From JABDIY01 sp963803845 (GTDB lineage Bacteria > Actinomycetota > Acidimicrobiia > Acidimicrobiales > SZUA-35), in assembly GCA_963803845.1 (NCBI GenBank), contig CAWDNZ010000005.1:744001-808000 (forward strand): a stretch of 64,000 bases of DNA. The letters run 5' to 3'. Both the position numbers and the translations under genes were made by a program. Position 1 is the first letter of the stretch. Each line of letters opens with the position of its first letter. Shown here piece after piece: positions 34,656-42,618 of this stretch. Below the pieces are notes generated by a model. It was not told the origin of the DNA and did no database searches. It worked only from the letters and a program-made list of their open reading frames with translations.

Positions 34656-35242
34656 GCAACCAGCCGCCGATCGCCGGCGCAATCCTTGCCGGTGGCGGGT
34701 CCCGTCGTTTCGGGGCCGACAAGGGCCTGGCGGAGACACCGCAGGGACCTCTGGCGGGGATCGTCCTGGCGGCTCTCCGGGGAGCCGGCGTAGATCCCGT
34801 GGTTCTCATTGGTGCCTCCAGTGAGCTTTCGGCCGCCCTGGCGATTCCGTCTATTCCCGACCAAAGCCCCGGGGCCGGGCCCCTGGCGGGTCTCGGGACA
34901 GCTTTGGGCTGGGCTTCGGGCGTGACCAGGATCGTTGTTGTCCCCTGCGACATGCCGCTCATCACGCCCGATGTCATCCGGTCCCTGGTGGGCCGAGGCG
35001 ATAATCGCGTGGCGTCAATCGCCCTGGTTGATGACCGACTTCACCCCATCCTGGCCTGCTGGCCAACTCAACGGTGGGGTGCCATCAAGGGTCTCCTGCG
35101 GGCTGGTGAGCGCCGGATGCAGGCTGCGATCGACACTGGTGACTACGTCGCGGTGCCAATAAACGCCCGGTCGGTACGCGATGCCGACCGCCCCGAGGAA
35201 CTTGCTGAACTCCTCAAGTTTGCTCCGGGTGACCTAGAATAG
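34631..35242 (+). CDS. MobA-like nucleotidyltransferase
   Basis: 203 aa. LAGGGSRRFGADKGLAETP is the GTP-binding signature of molybdenum cofactor guanylyltransferases, and VPCDMPLITPDVIRSL the metal-binding segment. MobA adds GMP to the molybdopterin cofactor. No other molybdenum genes are here, so a related sugar-phosphate activity cannot be excluded. GTG 34631 is the only start codon before the motif that is not deep inside DUF3151, giving a 25-nt overlap. Confidence 0.8.
   Translation: MAPVRAGLSNQPPIAGAILAGGGSRRFGADKGLAETPQGPLAGIVLAALRGAGVDPVVLIGASSELSAALAIPSIPDQSPGAGPLAGLGTALGWASGVTRIVVVPCDMPLITPDVIRSLVGRGDNRVASIALVDDRLHPILACWPTQRWGAIKGLLRAGERRMQAAIDTGDYVAVPINARSVRDADRPEELAELLKFAPGDLE
35235..35240 (+). 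promoter_or_regulatory. -10 box of rnd
   Basis: TAGAAT, 8 nt before TTG 35249. The AGGGG in between could alternatively be a Shine-Dalgarno for a transcript from upstream. Confidence 0.4.
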
Positions 35243-35248
35243 GGGCTC

Positions 35249-36406
35249 TTGTCTGAACTTATTACCACCGCCACTGCGCTGAGCAACTTTTTGGCCGAGG
35301 CGATGGAAGCCGACATTTACGCACTGGACACCGAGTTCCATCGGGAGAAAACCTTCTATCCCAAGGTGGCGCTGGTCCAAATGGCGGTTGGTGAGAGGGT
35401 CGTGCTCATCGACCCGCTCGTTGTTGATCTGATTGCATTGGCACCGTTGCTCAACGGGCCCGGCGTCTGTGTGATCCATGCTGCCGCCCAGGATCTTGAG
35501 GTGCTGCACCGGTCATGCCAGACGCTGCCGAACAAGATTTTCGACACGCAGATTGCGGCCGGTTTCCTGGGAATGTCCTCAGCATCTCTCGCGAGCCTCC
35601 TTGCGAAGTACGAGGGCATTCAGCTGGCCAAGGGTGATCGGCTCACCGACTGGCTCCGCCGACCGCTCAGCGATGCCCAACTGAAATACGCCGCAGGCGA
35701 CGTGGAGTACCTCCTCAAGACTGCGGCGCAGCTCTCGGCGGAGTTGGAAGTGAGGGGACGGACCAGCTGGGTAGAAGACGAGTGTCAGCGGATGTTGGAA
35801 ACCGCCATCGTGCAGCGCACTCCCGAGCAGTCTCTCCGACGCATCAAGGAGGCCCGAGCTTTGAAGGGCAAGGCGCTGGCGATAGCTCTTGAACTGGTGC
35901 GATGGCGCGACAAACGCGCCGCCACTATCGATGTCCCCGTTCGCAACGTGCTCAGCGACATCGCACTAGTGGGGATCTCCCAGCGAGCCCCCAAGACCGA
36001 AAAGGCCCTGAAGGAGATTCGCGGCGTTGACGGGCGGCACACGTCCAGCACAGTGACGCCGATGATTTTGGCTGCCGTGGTGGCAGGAACAAATGCCGAG
36101 CCTCCCGTGTCGCTGCGGAAAGGGACCAACGAACTGGACCGGTCGCTCCGCCCGGTCGTGAGTCTGGTAACGGCGTGGGTCTCGCAGGTAGCGCGGAACG
36201 TGCAACTGGATCCTGCGGTTCTCGCTACACGAACTGACGTTGAGTCTTTCCTCACCGAAGGCGTGGCCAGCCGGCTCGACAGTGGCTGGCGCGGCGACAT
36301 CATCGGCGCACCGATAAGCGCTTTGGTCAGCGGGAAGGCGGCGCTGGCCTTCGACGGGAACGGCGGGCTAGCGCTGGAGCGTCGAAGTGGCGAGCCGTTC
36401 ACCTGA
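35249..36406 (+). CDS. rnd: Ribonuclease D
   Basis: 385 aa, a 3'-5' exoribonuclease for tRNA and other RNA 3' ends. The DEDDy residues are all there: Asp27/Glu29 (DTE), Asp82 (AAQDLEVL), Tyr147 and Asp151 (YAAGDVEYL). An HRDC-like helical domain follows at about 210-290 (RRIKEARALKGKALAIALEL). It begins with the rare codon TTG 7 nt after the mobA-like stop; no ATG or GTG precedes the DEDD core. Confidence 0.93.
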   Translation: MSELITTATALSNFLAEAMEADIYALDTEFHREKTFYPKVALVQMAVGERVVLIDPLVVDLIALAPLLNGPGVCVIHAAAQDLEVLHRSCQTLPNKIFDTQIAAGFLGMSSASLASLLAKYEGIQLAKGDRLTDWLRRPLSDAQLKYAAGDVEYLLKTAAQLSAELEVRGRTSWVEDECQRMLETAIVQRTPEQSLRRIKEARALKGKALAIALELVRWRDKRAATIDVPVRNVLSDIALVGISQRAPKTEKALKEIRGVDGRHTSSTVTPMILAAVVAGTNAEPPVSLRKGTNELDRSLRPVVSLVTAWVSQVARNVQLDPAVLATRTDVESFLTEGVASRLDSGWRGDIIGAPISALVSGKAALAFDGNGGLALERRSGEPFT

Positions 36407-36491
36407 TCACGGGCGACCGGAACATATCGAGCCGAGAAGGCAAGATGCTTTTTGGGGATGTTTGTGACTCCGGAGACTGCCTGAAGTAACT

Positions 36492-36511
36492 GCTCGCTCG
36501 TAGGAGCGGGC
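36492..36511. terminator. Possible bidirectional terminator
   Basis: GCTCGCTC and GAGCGGGC form an 8-bp stem (one G-T pair) with loop GTAG, between the convergent rnd and 88-aa genes. No T run on either side. Confidence 0.4.
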
Positions 36512-36534
36512 GCTACCGTCAGATCGACGACGAG

Positions 36535-36801
36535 TTACTCGTCGTCGTCCACTCCAACCAGGCTGGCTTCTTCGGTTACGGGTAGATCAAACGGGTCGTC
36601 GTCGAGTCGGTCAAAAAGCGACTCAATGTTGTCGTTGTGAACAGTCTGCTTGAGAGCACGAGCTTCCTCGTACCTGCGATGGCGCCCTTTTTCACGCGGC
36701 ACTCCTGACGGATATTTGTACTTTTCGTAGCACTGGGAGGTCCCATTGTAGGCGAAGAATCGCCGGACAACGAACCGCGGCGAGTTGAAATTGCGGTACA
36801 T
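36535..36801 (-). CDS. Small uncharacterised protein with acidic C-terminus
   Basis: 88 aa. Basic, aromatic N-terminal half (FNSPRFVVRRFFAYNG, CYEKYKYPSGVPREKGRHRR) and an acidic tail (FDRLDDDPFDLPVTEEASL) ending DDDE. No family recognised. Reality is supported by the uneven, protein-like composition and by GACGCT (one mismatch to the usual hexamer) exactly 6 nt before the ATG. It converges with rnd. Confidence 0.6.
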   Translation of the reverse strand: MYRNFNSPRFVVRRFFAYNGTSQCYEKYKYPSGVPREKGRHRRYEEARALKQTVHNDNIESLFDRLDDDPFDLPVTEEASLVGVDDDE

Positions 36802-36887
36802 GTGCCCAGCGTCTCGTCGTTTGGTGTCAATTGGCAGCTTTCGGAGCTTCCCTGGTCCCTAGGCCGACTTGCGGCTTTTGTACCGAT

Positions 36888-38615
36888 ATGAGCGCCGAGC
36901 GGCCTGTGGCGGCGGCAAGATTGAGGCCTGTGAAGCGTGTGCTGAGTTTCTTGCGGGCCTTCGCCCCAGAACAGCAGGTCATTCGGCTGCTGGCGGCCTC
37001 GGTTCTCCTCGGTGGCGTGGTGGGATTCCTGATCTCCCTACTCCAATGGGTGGTCCTCCGGGCGCTACTGGAGTCTGTGGAAGGTCTGCCGATTTGGGCC
37101 GCAGCCATCTCGCCATTCTTCGGACTGGCCATCGCCACCCTCACGCTGCGGACGATCGGGCGGGGAATTACCCCGTCTACCTCTGATGAGCACATTCGGG
37201 CCTACCACGAGGAAGCTCCCTACCTGTCGGGTCGGAATCTCACGCCGCGACTGATAGCGGGGATCGCCACCATCGGTCTCGGCGGAGCGGTAGGCCTTGA
37301 AGGTCCTTCGATCTACACCGGGTCGGTTGTGGGCCTCAAGCTCTCCCGGCGGCTCCGGAAATGGCTCGGCAACGACAGCGCCAAGGTCCTCATGACCGCC
37401 GGTGCGGCGGCGGCTGTGGCCAGCCTTTTCCAAGCGCCGGCAACCGGAGTGGTCTTCGCCCTCGAGGCGCCCTACCGAGATGACCTCGCCAATCGAGCGC
37501 TCCTGCCGTCTCTGCTGGCCTCGGCCGCTGCCTATCTGGCTTTCATATCCACACCACTGGTACAGGCCGAGCGGGTTTTGCCCTTCGCATTCGACAGCGG
37601 CGTCGGGACTGCGCAGATTCTCGGTGCCATTGCGATCGGTCTCGGGGCCGGTTTTGGTGGTCGGGCCTATGCGTGGTGTGTTCGGCGAGCAAAGGCGATC
37701 GCCGCTGACCATTCAGCGTTCCGGGCGGTCGTGGTGGGGGGAATCCTCCTGGCCCTGCTCGCAGTGATCAGCAACGAGGCGGCCGGAGATCCCATCACGC
37801 TCGGTCCCGGCGTGGCCACGATTCGTTGGCTCTTGGAAGATCAGCGGCCGATCATCATGGTGCTGTTCGTCTTCATTTTGCGGGCCATGGCCACGTTCGT
37901 GACCGTTGGCGCTGGCGGCACTGGAGGGTTTTTCATCCCGCTCGCTGTGCAGGGAGTCCTGTTTGGCACTGTCGTTGGCAATGGCTTGGAATCGATCGGC
38001 ATCACGGGCGTGAGCGGAAATCTCTGGCCGGTGCTGGGATTGGCGGCATTTCTCGGCGCTGGTTATCGGACGCCTCTTGCGGCGGTTATGTTCGTCGCTG
38101 AGTCGACGGGCGGTGGAGCGGTAGTGCCTGCACTCATAGCGGCGGCAGTATCACAGTTGGTGGCTGGACCGTCGTCGGTTGCCACAGGTCAAAAAATGGA
38201 GCGAACCGGTCTCGTTGAGGGGAAGGCGAACAGTCCGGTCGGCAACGTTCTCAAGCCAGTGATCTTCACAGTGACACCTGACACCACGGTGTATGAGTTC
38301 ATCCACAATCTGGCAATTGGCCAACAATTGAAAACGGTTCCTGTCGTAGATGGTGCGCGGTATGTCGGCCTCTGCACGGTTGCAGCCTGCGCCGAGGTAG
38401 AACGCGAGAAATGGCCCACGACCCTCATCGCCGACGTAGTGGATCGAACCGTTCCGCCGGGATCGCCGCACTGGAATCTGCGTGACGCCATGGTGGCGAT
38501 GCGCAAGAGTGAACAAGACATGTTGGCCATCGTGGGAGATGACAATGTTTTCTTGGGTGTCGTCAGCGCCGAGGACATCGTCCGACTTGAAGAAATCATC
38601 GCCGTAACGCAGTAA
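36888..38615 (+). CDS. ClC-type chloride channel/transporter with CBS domains
   Basis: 575 aa. Ten or more hydrophobic segments, with VGLEGPSIYTG (ion-path Glu; the usual Arg/Lys before it is Leu) and VGAGGTGGFFIPLAVQG matching the anion-selectivity loops. Two CBS domains fill residues about 450-575 (LKPVIFTVTPDTTVYEF; DVVDRTVPPGSPHWNLRDA), which often bind nucleotides. ATG 36888 is taken; a TTG at 36831 would add 19 residues of unlikely sequence. The terminal CAG-TAA is the first part of dispersed repeat B. Confidence 0.9.
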   Translation: MSAERPVAAARLRPVKRVLSFLRAFAPEQQVIRLLAASVLLGGVVGFLISLLQWVVLRALLESVEGLPIWAAAISPFFGLAIATLTLRTIGRGITPSTSDEHIRAYHEEAPYLSGRNLTPRLIAGIATIGLGGAVGLEGPSIYTGSVVGLKLSRRLRKWLGNDSAKVLMTAGAAAAVASLFQAPATGVVFALEAPYRDDLANRALLPSLLASAAAYLAFISTPLVQAERVLPFAFDSGVGTAQILGAIAIGLGAGFGGRAYAWCVRRAKAIAADHSAFRAVVVGGILLALLAVISNEAAGDPITLGPGVATIRWLLEDQRPIIMVLFVFILRAMATFVTVGAGGTGGFFIPLAVQGVLFGTVVGNGLESIGITGVSGNLWPVLGLAAFLGAGYRTPLAAVMFVAESTGGGAVVPALIAAAVSQLVAGPSSVATGQKMERTGLVEGKANSPVGNVLKPVIFTVTPDTTVYEFIHNLAIGQQLKTVPVVDGARYVGLCTVAACAEVEREKWPTTLIADVVDRTVPPGSPHWNLRDAMVAMRKSEQDMLAIVGDDNVFLGVVSAEDIVRLEEIIAVTQ

Positions 38616-38722
38616 TATTGGCTCCGCTCGCCCAGGCTCGTTCCTCGCCACGGGGTCGCTTCACGGCTCGCTCCGCTCGACCAGAACGGCGGGTGCAGCT
38701 AGCTGCTCCGTCCCTCCGCAGC
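38610..38722. repeat. Dispersed repeat B, copy 1, starting at ClC stop codon
   Basis: Begins CAGTAATATTGG at 38610, so it includes the Gln codon and TAA of the ClC gene. About 55 bp match the copy at 45689 with two substitutions. Downstream, CGGCTCGCTCCGCTCG and CTCCGTCCCTCCGCAG extend the match to the inverse copy at 12940-13045. Confidence 0.85.
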
Positions 38723-38740
38723 CTCACGGCTTTGTTGTCT

Positions 38741-38796
38741 GGCTCCGCTCGCCCAGGCTCGTTCCTCGCCACGGGGTCGCTTCACGGCTCGCTCTA
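38741..38796. repeat. Dispersed repeat B, copy 2
   Basis: GGCTCCGCTCGCCCAGGCTC and the following 36 bp repeat 38620-38675 without visible change, then break into the 121-bp array. Confidence 0.8.
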
Positions 38797-39135
38797 TTGT
38801 CCCTCCGGGAGCCGTTCAAATGCCACGGAGGCTTTGCCTTCGGCGCTGCAACAGATGTTTCGGGAACGCAGGTCTCACTGCACAGAGTGCGGTGCTTTGC
38901 TCTTGGCGCAGCCCCTGATGGTCCCTTCGGATTCGTTCAAGTGCCACGGAGGCTTTGCCTTCGGCGCTGCAACAGATGTTTCGGGAACGCAGGTCTCACT
39001 GCACAGAGTGCGGTGCTTTGCTCTTGGCGCAGCCCCTGATGGTCCCTTTGGATTCGTTCAAGTGCCACGGAGGCTTTGCCTTCGGCGCTGCACGAGGTGT
39101 TGCGGTAGCTGAACCTGGGCTGCATAGAGTGCGTC
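38797..39135. repeat. 121-bp tandem repeat, nearly three copies
   Basis: GCCACGGAGGCTTTGCCTTC recurs at 38822, 38943 and 39064, spacing exactly 121. The first two units are almost identical; the third diverges after 45 bp. Each unit includes half of repeat A, so the array seems to be a local amplification of that element. Confidence 0.9.
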
Positions 39136-39227
39136 GCTTCGCGTGCGTTGTAACTCTTTCTGACCCCGGAGGGGTGTGGCCCGCTGAGTCGTTATGGGTT
39201 TTGTTTCTGAGGATCTGTTGTAGGCCG

Positions 39228-39276
39228 GGTAGGCGAGGCCTCCGTGGCCGGCGGAACGGCTCCCGGAGGGACAGCA
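39228..39276. repeat. Dispersed repeat A, copy 3 (inverse to copy 1)
   Basis: Near-exact reverse complement of the 3518 copy core. Reads GGCGAGGCCTCC to GAGGGACAGCAAT and runs directly into the 62-bp array. Confidence 0.8.
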
Positions 39277-39495
39277 ATCCTTCAGCCAGCTTCCATGGCG
39301 CCGCAGGCTCCTGGGTGTGCTGGCAACCCGTGATCACAATCCTTCAGCCAGCTTCCACGGCGCCGCAGGCTCCTGGGTGTGCTGGCAACCCGTGATCACA
39401 ATCCTTCAGCCAGCTTCCATGGCACCGCAGGCTCCTGGGTGTGCTGGCAACCCGTGAGTCACAATCCTTCAGCCAGCTTCCATGGCGCCGCCGGT
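39271..39495. repeat. 62-bp tandem repeat, three and a half copies
   Basis: ATCCTTCAGCCAGCTTCC at 39277, 39339, 39401 and 39464; spacing 62, 62, 63. Unit also has GCCGCAGGCTCCTGGGTG. It stops 17 nt before the McrC-like stop codon. No variable spacers. Confidence 0.9.
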
Positions 39496-39511
39496 CCGCT
39501 GATCAGACAGC

Positions 39512-40543
39512 TTACGTGGCGGCTTGGGCGGATTCTACGATGCGGTTGCCGAGGGAGCTCACATGCTCAACGGACTCCACTACGAACGGAGTGAGCCGTC
39601 CGCTGCGGCCCCCGAGTCGACGAATCGAGCCGGTGGGGTCGCCATGAACGTCAGGAACGTCGATCAGGATTTCTCCAACGCGAATGCCGTGTGCGCCGGG
39701 GAGGCCACGGGACCCCGGGTGGCGATACTCCACCGGACCACCGACCAGGACACCGTTCACAGGCTGTAGCGGTCGGACGTTCACACCCTCGCGGATGAGC
39801 GTGGCCAGAACTGCGAGCAGGACCTTGTGCTGAAGCGCAGTACGTCGATCGCTGAGATGGTTGATCGCTCGCTGAGACAGCGGCCGGGTGGCGCGAGGAA
39901 GGAAGTCCAAGACCGACCGGTAGGTAGCGAGGTCCGTACTGCGCTCTAGCTTGCGCAGCGTGCTCGGGTCGTTTCTGGGCTTGACGCCGACCAGAGAACG
40001 ATGCTCAAAGTAACTGAGCGCTTGACGGGCCCGAGCCCGGGCTTCGGTCACCCGTTCGTCATCGAAGGACTCCCGATCCAGCAAGTTCACGTGTCGCCCG
40101 GCATCGACAAGCCGCTTCAGCGCATACGCCAACACCTGATTCTCCGGTAGATCGAAGTCTCGGTACGGGGCGGCACAAATAAAAAGGTCTTCAGGAAAGC
40201 CAGCAGCCGCTCGGGCGGTGATCGTGGCCTGCCACTGAATCGGTCCTAGCACCGCTCCCACCGAACGAATGTTGCGAAACGCCAATTGATTTCGCAAGTA
40301 GCGAATCATGTCTGGAGTTTCATCGAGTAGGCGCAGTGCCTCGTCGCTATTGAGCAGTTCGCGGCCCACAACATGGCGAGCTGCGGCTGGCGTGAGACCG
40401 AAGATCGCTCGGGCGGCATCGATCGGACGAAACGGGGGGTCGATGAGTTTCCACACCGCCTCGCTCGGCGAAACCTGTGCGCCGGCTTTGCCGTTGTCCG
40501 AAGTGGCGTCGACAGTTTCCGACGACGCCAGTTTCAGAGTCAT
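39512..40543 (-). CDS. McrC-like (DUF2357-type) partner of AAA ATPase
   Basis: 343 aa. Residues 100-108 (GPIQWQATI) and 127-136 (YRDFDLPENQ), then a helical region and LERSTDLATYRSVLDFL, follow the pattern of the DUF2357/McrC N-terminal half. The last 100 residues (GEILIDVPDVHGDP, FVVESVEHV) sit where McrC has its PD-(D/E)xK nuclease, but I see no lysine in place, so the nuclease is absent or degenerate. It overlaps the ATPase gene by 4 nt (ATGA), so the products most likely work as one complex. Family assignment is from memory of motifs. Confidence 0.6.
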   Translation of the reverse strand: MTLKLASSETVDATSDNGKAGAQVSPSEAVWKLIDPPFRPIDAARAIFGLTPAAARHVVGRELLNSDEALRLLDETPDMIRYLRNQLAFRNIRSVGAVLGPIQWQATITARAAAGFPEDLFICAAPYRDFDLPENQVLAYALKRLVDAGRHVNLLDRESFDDERVTEARARARQALSYFEHRSLVGVKPRNDPSTLRKLERSTDLATYRSVLDFLPRATRPLSQRAINHLSDRRTALQHKVLLAVLATLIREGVNVRPLQPVNGVLVGGPVEYRHPGSRGLPGAHGIRVGEILIDVPDVHGDPTGSIRRLGGRSGRLTPFVVESVEHVSSLGNRIVESAQAAT

Positions 40544-41472
40544 GCGACCAGTTCGACGCCGAGCACCTCGGAAATCGAGCGGCGGGCCTCGGCAATTTCG
40601 GGCGGGTCGAGCAGCGGTTCAACAATCCGGAACAGGGCGGTGGCGTCCTCATCGGCCATCCCCTCGAACTGAGGAAGGAAGTAGGCGTACAACACCTCAT
40701 ACAGGGCACGGCTCTTTGTGATCCCATCCTTGGCTCGCCGCGTCACGTACTTGCCGGCATCGATGTAGATAGCCGGACCAAGATCCTTGATGTCTCGGAG
40801 GGGGAGGAGCGAGGTCACGATCTTGGCCGGTCCCGGAAGTAGCTGCTCGTACACCTCGGTAGGAGGGCAGCCCACCTCGATGAAGGTGAAGCGGCGCATC
40901 AGAGCGTAGGACATGTCGAACAAGAGATTCTTGTCCAACATGTTCATCGTGGCGATGATGCGCCACGATGCGGGAACCCTGAGCACATCTGTGTCCGGTG
41001 GGGCTTCGGTTCCCTGAGGAGCGATGGAGAGCGGCTTGGACTGCCCAGCTCGTTTGTAGGGAAGGACAACCGGGGATCCGGAGAGGACGGTGAAGAACGG
41101 GCCGAAGGCACGATCGAAGTTGGCTCGGTTGAGTTCATCGATGATCAGCCAGGCACCGCTCATTATGGCCTCGACGAAGAGCCCGGGTCGGAAGATCAAA
41201 CCATCCGCCGTCGGCTGGAAACCACCAACCGTCTCGTAGGTCGTCCATTCCGAAGAGGCGGTAGTGGGCAAATAGCCTGTGCCCATCATGGCTTTCTGGG
41301 CGATTTCGGCGGTGATGTAGGCCAGGGTGGTCTTGCCGGTACCGGGGGGACCGGTGAGGATGACATGCTTCTCAGCGTCGAGCGCAGTGACCAGCTGCTC
41401 TACCACGTGCTCGGGCGGAATCAATCCTCTTTTGGCACAGGCGGCCTTGATGTTCGCAGCTGAGAAATCCAT
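40540..41472 (-). CDS. McrB/MoxR-like AAA+ ATPase
   Basis: 310 aa. Walker A GPPGTGKT at 41-48, Walker B IIDELNRANFDRAFGPFF with Asp112/Glu113, sensor I ATMNMLD with Asn177, and arginines 193-194 in ALMRRFTFIEV. The ELNRAN and MNxxD elements are those of McrB and MoxR ATPases. No DNA-binding domain precedes it. With the next gene it forms a minimal McrBC-like pair; alternatives are a MoxR-type chaperone system. 83 nt separate it from the small gene upstream. Confidence 0.8.
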   Translation of the reverse strand: MDFSAANIKAACAKRGLIPPEHVVEQLVTALDAEKHVILTGPPGTGKTTLAYITAEIAQKAMMGTGYLPTTASSEWTTYETVGGFQPTADGLIFRPGLFVEAIMSGAWLIIDELNRANFDRAFGPFFTVLSGSPVVLPYKRAGQSKPLSIAPQGTEAPPDTDVLRVPASWRIIATMNMLDKNLLFDMSYALMRRFTFIEVGCPPTEVYEQLLPGPAKIVTSLLPLRDIKDLGPAIYIDAGKYVTRRAKDGITKSRALYEVLYAYFLPQFEGMADEDATALFRIVEPLLDPPEIAEARRSISEVLGVELVA

Positions 41473-41555
41473 AGGTATCCATGGCTTCGGCGGAATCCGA
41501 CGTTTGGTTTAGCAGTGGATTGAGAAGTGTTTGTGGCTTCGCCTACGGATTCGCT

Positions 41556-41765
41556 CTATTGGTCGAGGAGACGAGCTGCCTTTTCGACGGCTCGTCGTGC
41601 TGACTGCATCCGTTTGTCCAGTGCAGGCCGCCCCTGAACCTCGTTCGCCACGGCCTCGCGCAGGTGGTCCACGATCAACTCGTCCAGCAGCTCAACCACG
41701 CTATGTAGATCTTCGGCGATCTCGTGGGCCCGCTCGAGATGGGGCTGCGCCCAAGGATCACTCAT
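41556..41765 (-). CDS. Small all-helical protein next to Cys-rich and AAA genes
   Basis: 69 aa, predicted almost fully helical (AHEIAEDLHSVVELLDELIV, SARRAVEKAARLL) with acidic N-terminal and basic C-terminal halves; it could be an adaptor or coiled-coil partner. No family recognised. The start overlaps the stop of the Cys-rich gene by 4 nt (ATGA), which argues it is real and co-expressed. Confidence 0.65.
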   Translation of the reverse strand: MSDPWAQPHLERAHEIAEDLHSVVELLDELIVDHLREAVANEVQGRPALDKRMQSARRAVEKAARLLDQ

Positions 41766-42577
41766 GATTCCGCCTTCGGTGTTAGTGCCACGGGGGTGAC
41801 GGTCTGATTCGCAATTCCGTCCAGCTGCCGAACGAGTTCGGCATAGATATCTTCACCGACAAAACCGATCAGTTCGGTCTTTGCGTTGAGGTAGACCGGT
41901 TCGGAAGCGGTGTAGGCCTCGGGCTCCTCGATGCACCACCAGTGAAAGTCTTCGCCGCCGCCACCCCAGTCGCTCCGGTCCCAGGATTTGATGAAGACGG
42001 TGTCTTTCTCGTTGTCGTCGGTGTGGACGTCCATTCGGATCGGAACCTGCCAACACACATCGGGCTTCCAATCGATTGGACGTTCACCGTGCCGCAAGGC
42101 CGCACTGTGGAGCGCACAACCGGCTCCACCGGCGAAATCGGCGCGGTTGAGGAAGATGCACGCATCTTGGTGGACGATTGTGGTCATTTCGCCAGTCTTG
42201 AGTTTGCTGATTGAACCGTGGCTCTTCGCCTTCTTCCCGGTGGTTCGGGCATCGGCGATCGCTTTGAATTGCCAATCTTCGGCAGTTAGCCGCTTGATGA
42301 ACTCGAATGTCTCCTTCATGTCCTCATCATCCACGAAGTACGCGCCGTGGACGCAGCATCCCACCGCTTCGGTGTGGTCAGGCTCCACATCGATCCCCGG
42401 ACAACCCTTGCCGTAGATGCAGTGGTAACGGCTGAGGAGGAAGGTGACGTCGAACATCCACACATCGTTTTCGGTGTCGGTGATCGAAATCCAGCGGTGA
42501 CCGTCGGCAGCCGGAACCATCCCCGGCGGGGTGATGTCGGGGTGTGATCGCTGTACGGCGTTCTCGAGGGAAGTCAC
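41762..42577 (-). CDS. Cys-rich protein, DUF3109/YkgJ-like
   Basis: 271 aa. Cysteines at 53, 59, 74, 75, 140, 154 and 175 fall in the contexts CIYGKGCPG, GCCVHGAYF, DACIFLN, GCALHSAA and PDVCWQVPI, which resemble the metal- or cluster-binding core of DUF3109/YkgJ-type proteins. The C-terminus has WDRSDWGGGGEDFHWWCIEE, not typical of those. Function unknown. GTG 42577 is picked because TACATT ends 6 nt before it; an ATG-like extension to 42628 would overlap the divergent LOG gene. Confidence 0.75.
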   Translation of the reverse strand: MTSLENAVQRSHPDITPPGMVPAADGHRWISITDTENDVWMFDVTFLLSRYHCIYGKGCPGIDVEPDHTEAVGCCVHGAYFVDDEDMKETFEFIKRLTAEDWQFKAIADARTTGKKAKSHGSISKLKTGEMTTIVHQDACIFLNRADFAGGAGCALHSAALRHGERPIDWKPDVCWQVPIRMDVHTDDNEKDTVFIKSWDRSDWGGGGEDFHWWCIEEPEAYTASEPVYLNAKTELIGFVGEDIYAELVRQLDGIANQTVTPVALTPKAES

Positions 42578-42583
42578 CAGGAG

Positions 42584-42589
42584 AATGTA
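42584..42589 (-). promoter_or_regulatory. -10 box of Cys-rich/AAA gene cluster
   Basis: TACATT on the minus strand, 6 nt before GTG 42577. Only 17 nt separate it from the divergent -10 box at 42607. Confidence 0.5.
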
Positions 42590-42606
42590 CAGCCGTGGCG
42601 GATCGC

Positions 42607-42612
42607 TAACGT
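42607..42612 (+). promoter_or_regulatory. -10 box of LOG family gene
   Basis: TAACGT, 6 nt before GTG 42619. It sits where a -35 of the divergent promoter would be. Confidence 0.5.
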
Positions 42613-42618
42613 GGAGCT

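Larger units (their letters stand above)
38616..39511. other. 896-nt gene-free repeat region
   Basis: Runs from the ClC stop to the end of the McrC-like gene. Contents in order: repeat B (two copies), the 121-bp tandem repeat derived from repeat A, a short unique stretch (39140-39225), repeat A inverse copy, and the 62-bp tandem repeat. Open frames here only trace the repeats. Confidence 0.8.

Noticed and set aside
36831..36887. TTG start adding 19 residues to the ClC protein
   Set aside because: Extra segment is Cys/Pro-containing and non-membrane-like; ATG 36888 opens a normal basic N-terminus.
39271..39495. CRISPR array
   Set aside because: Whole 62-bp unit is repeated; nothing unique between copies.
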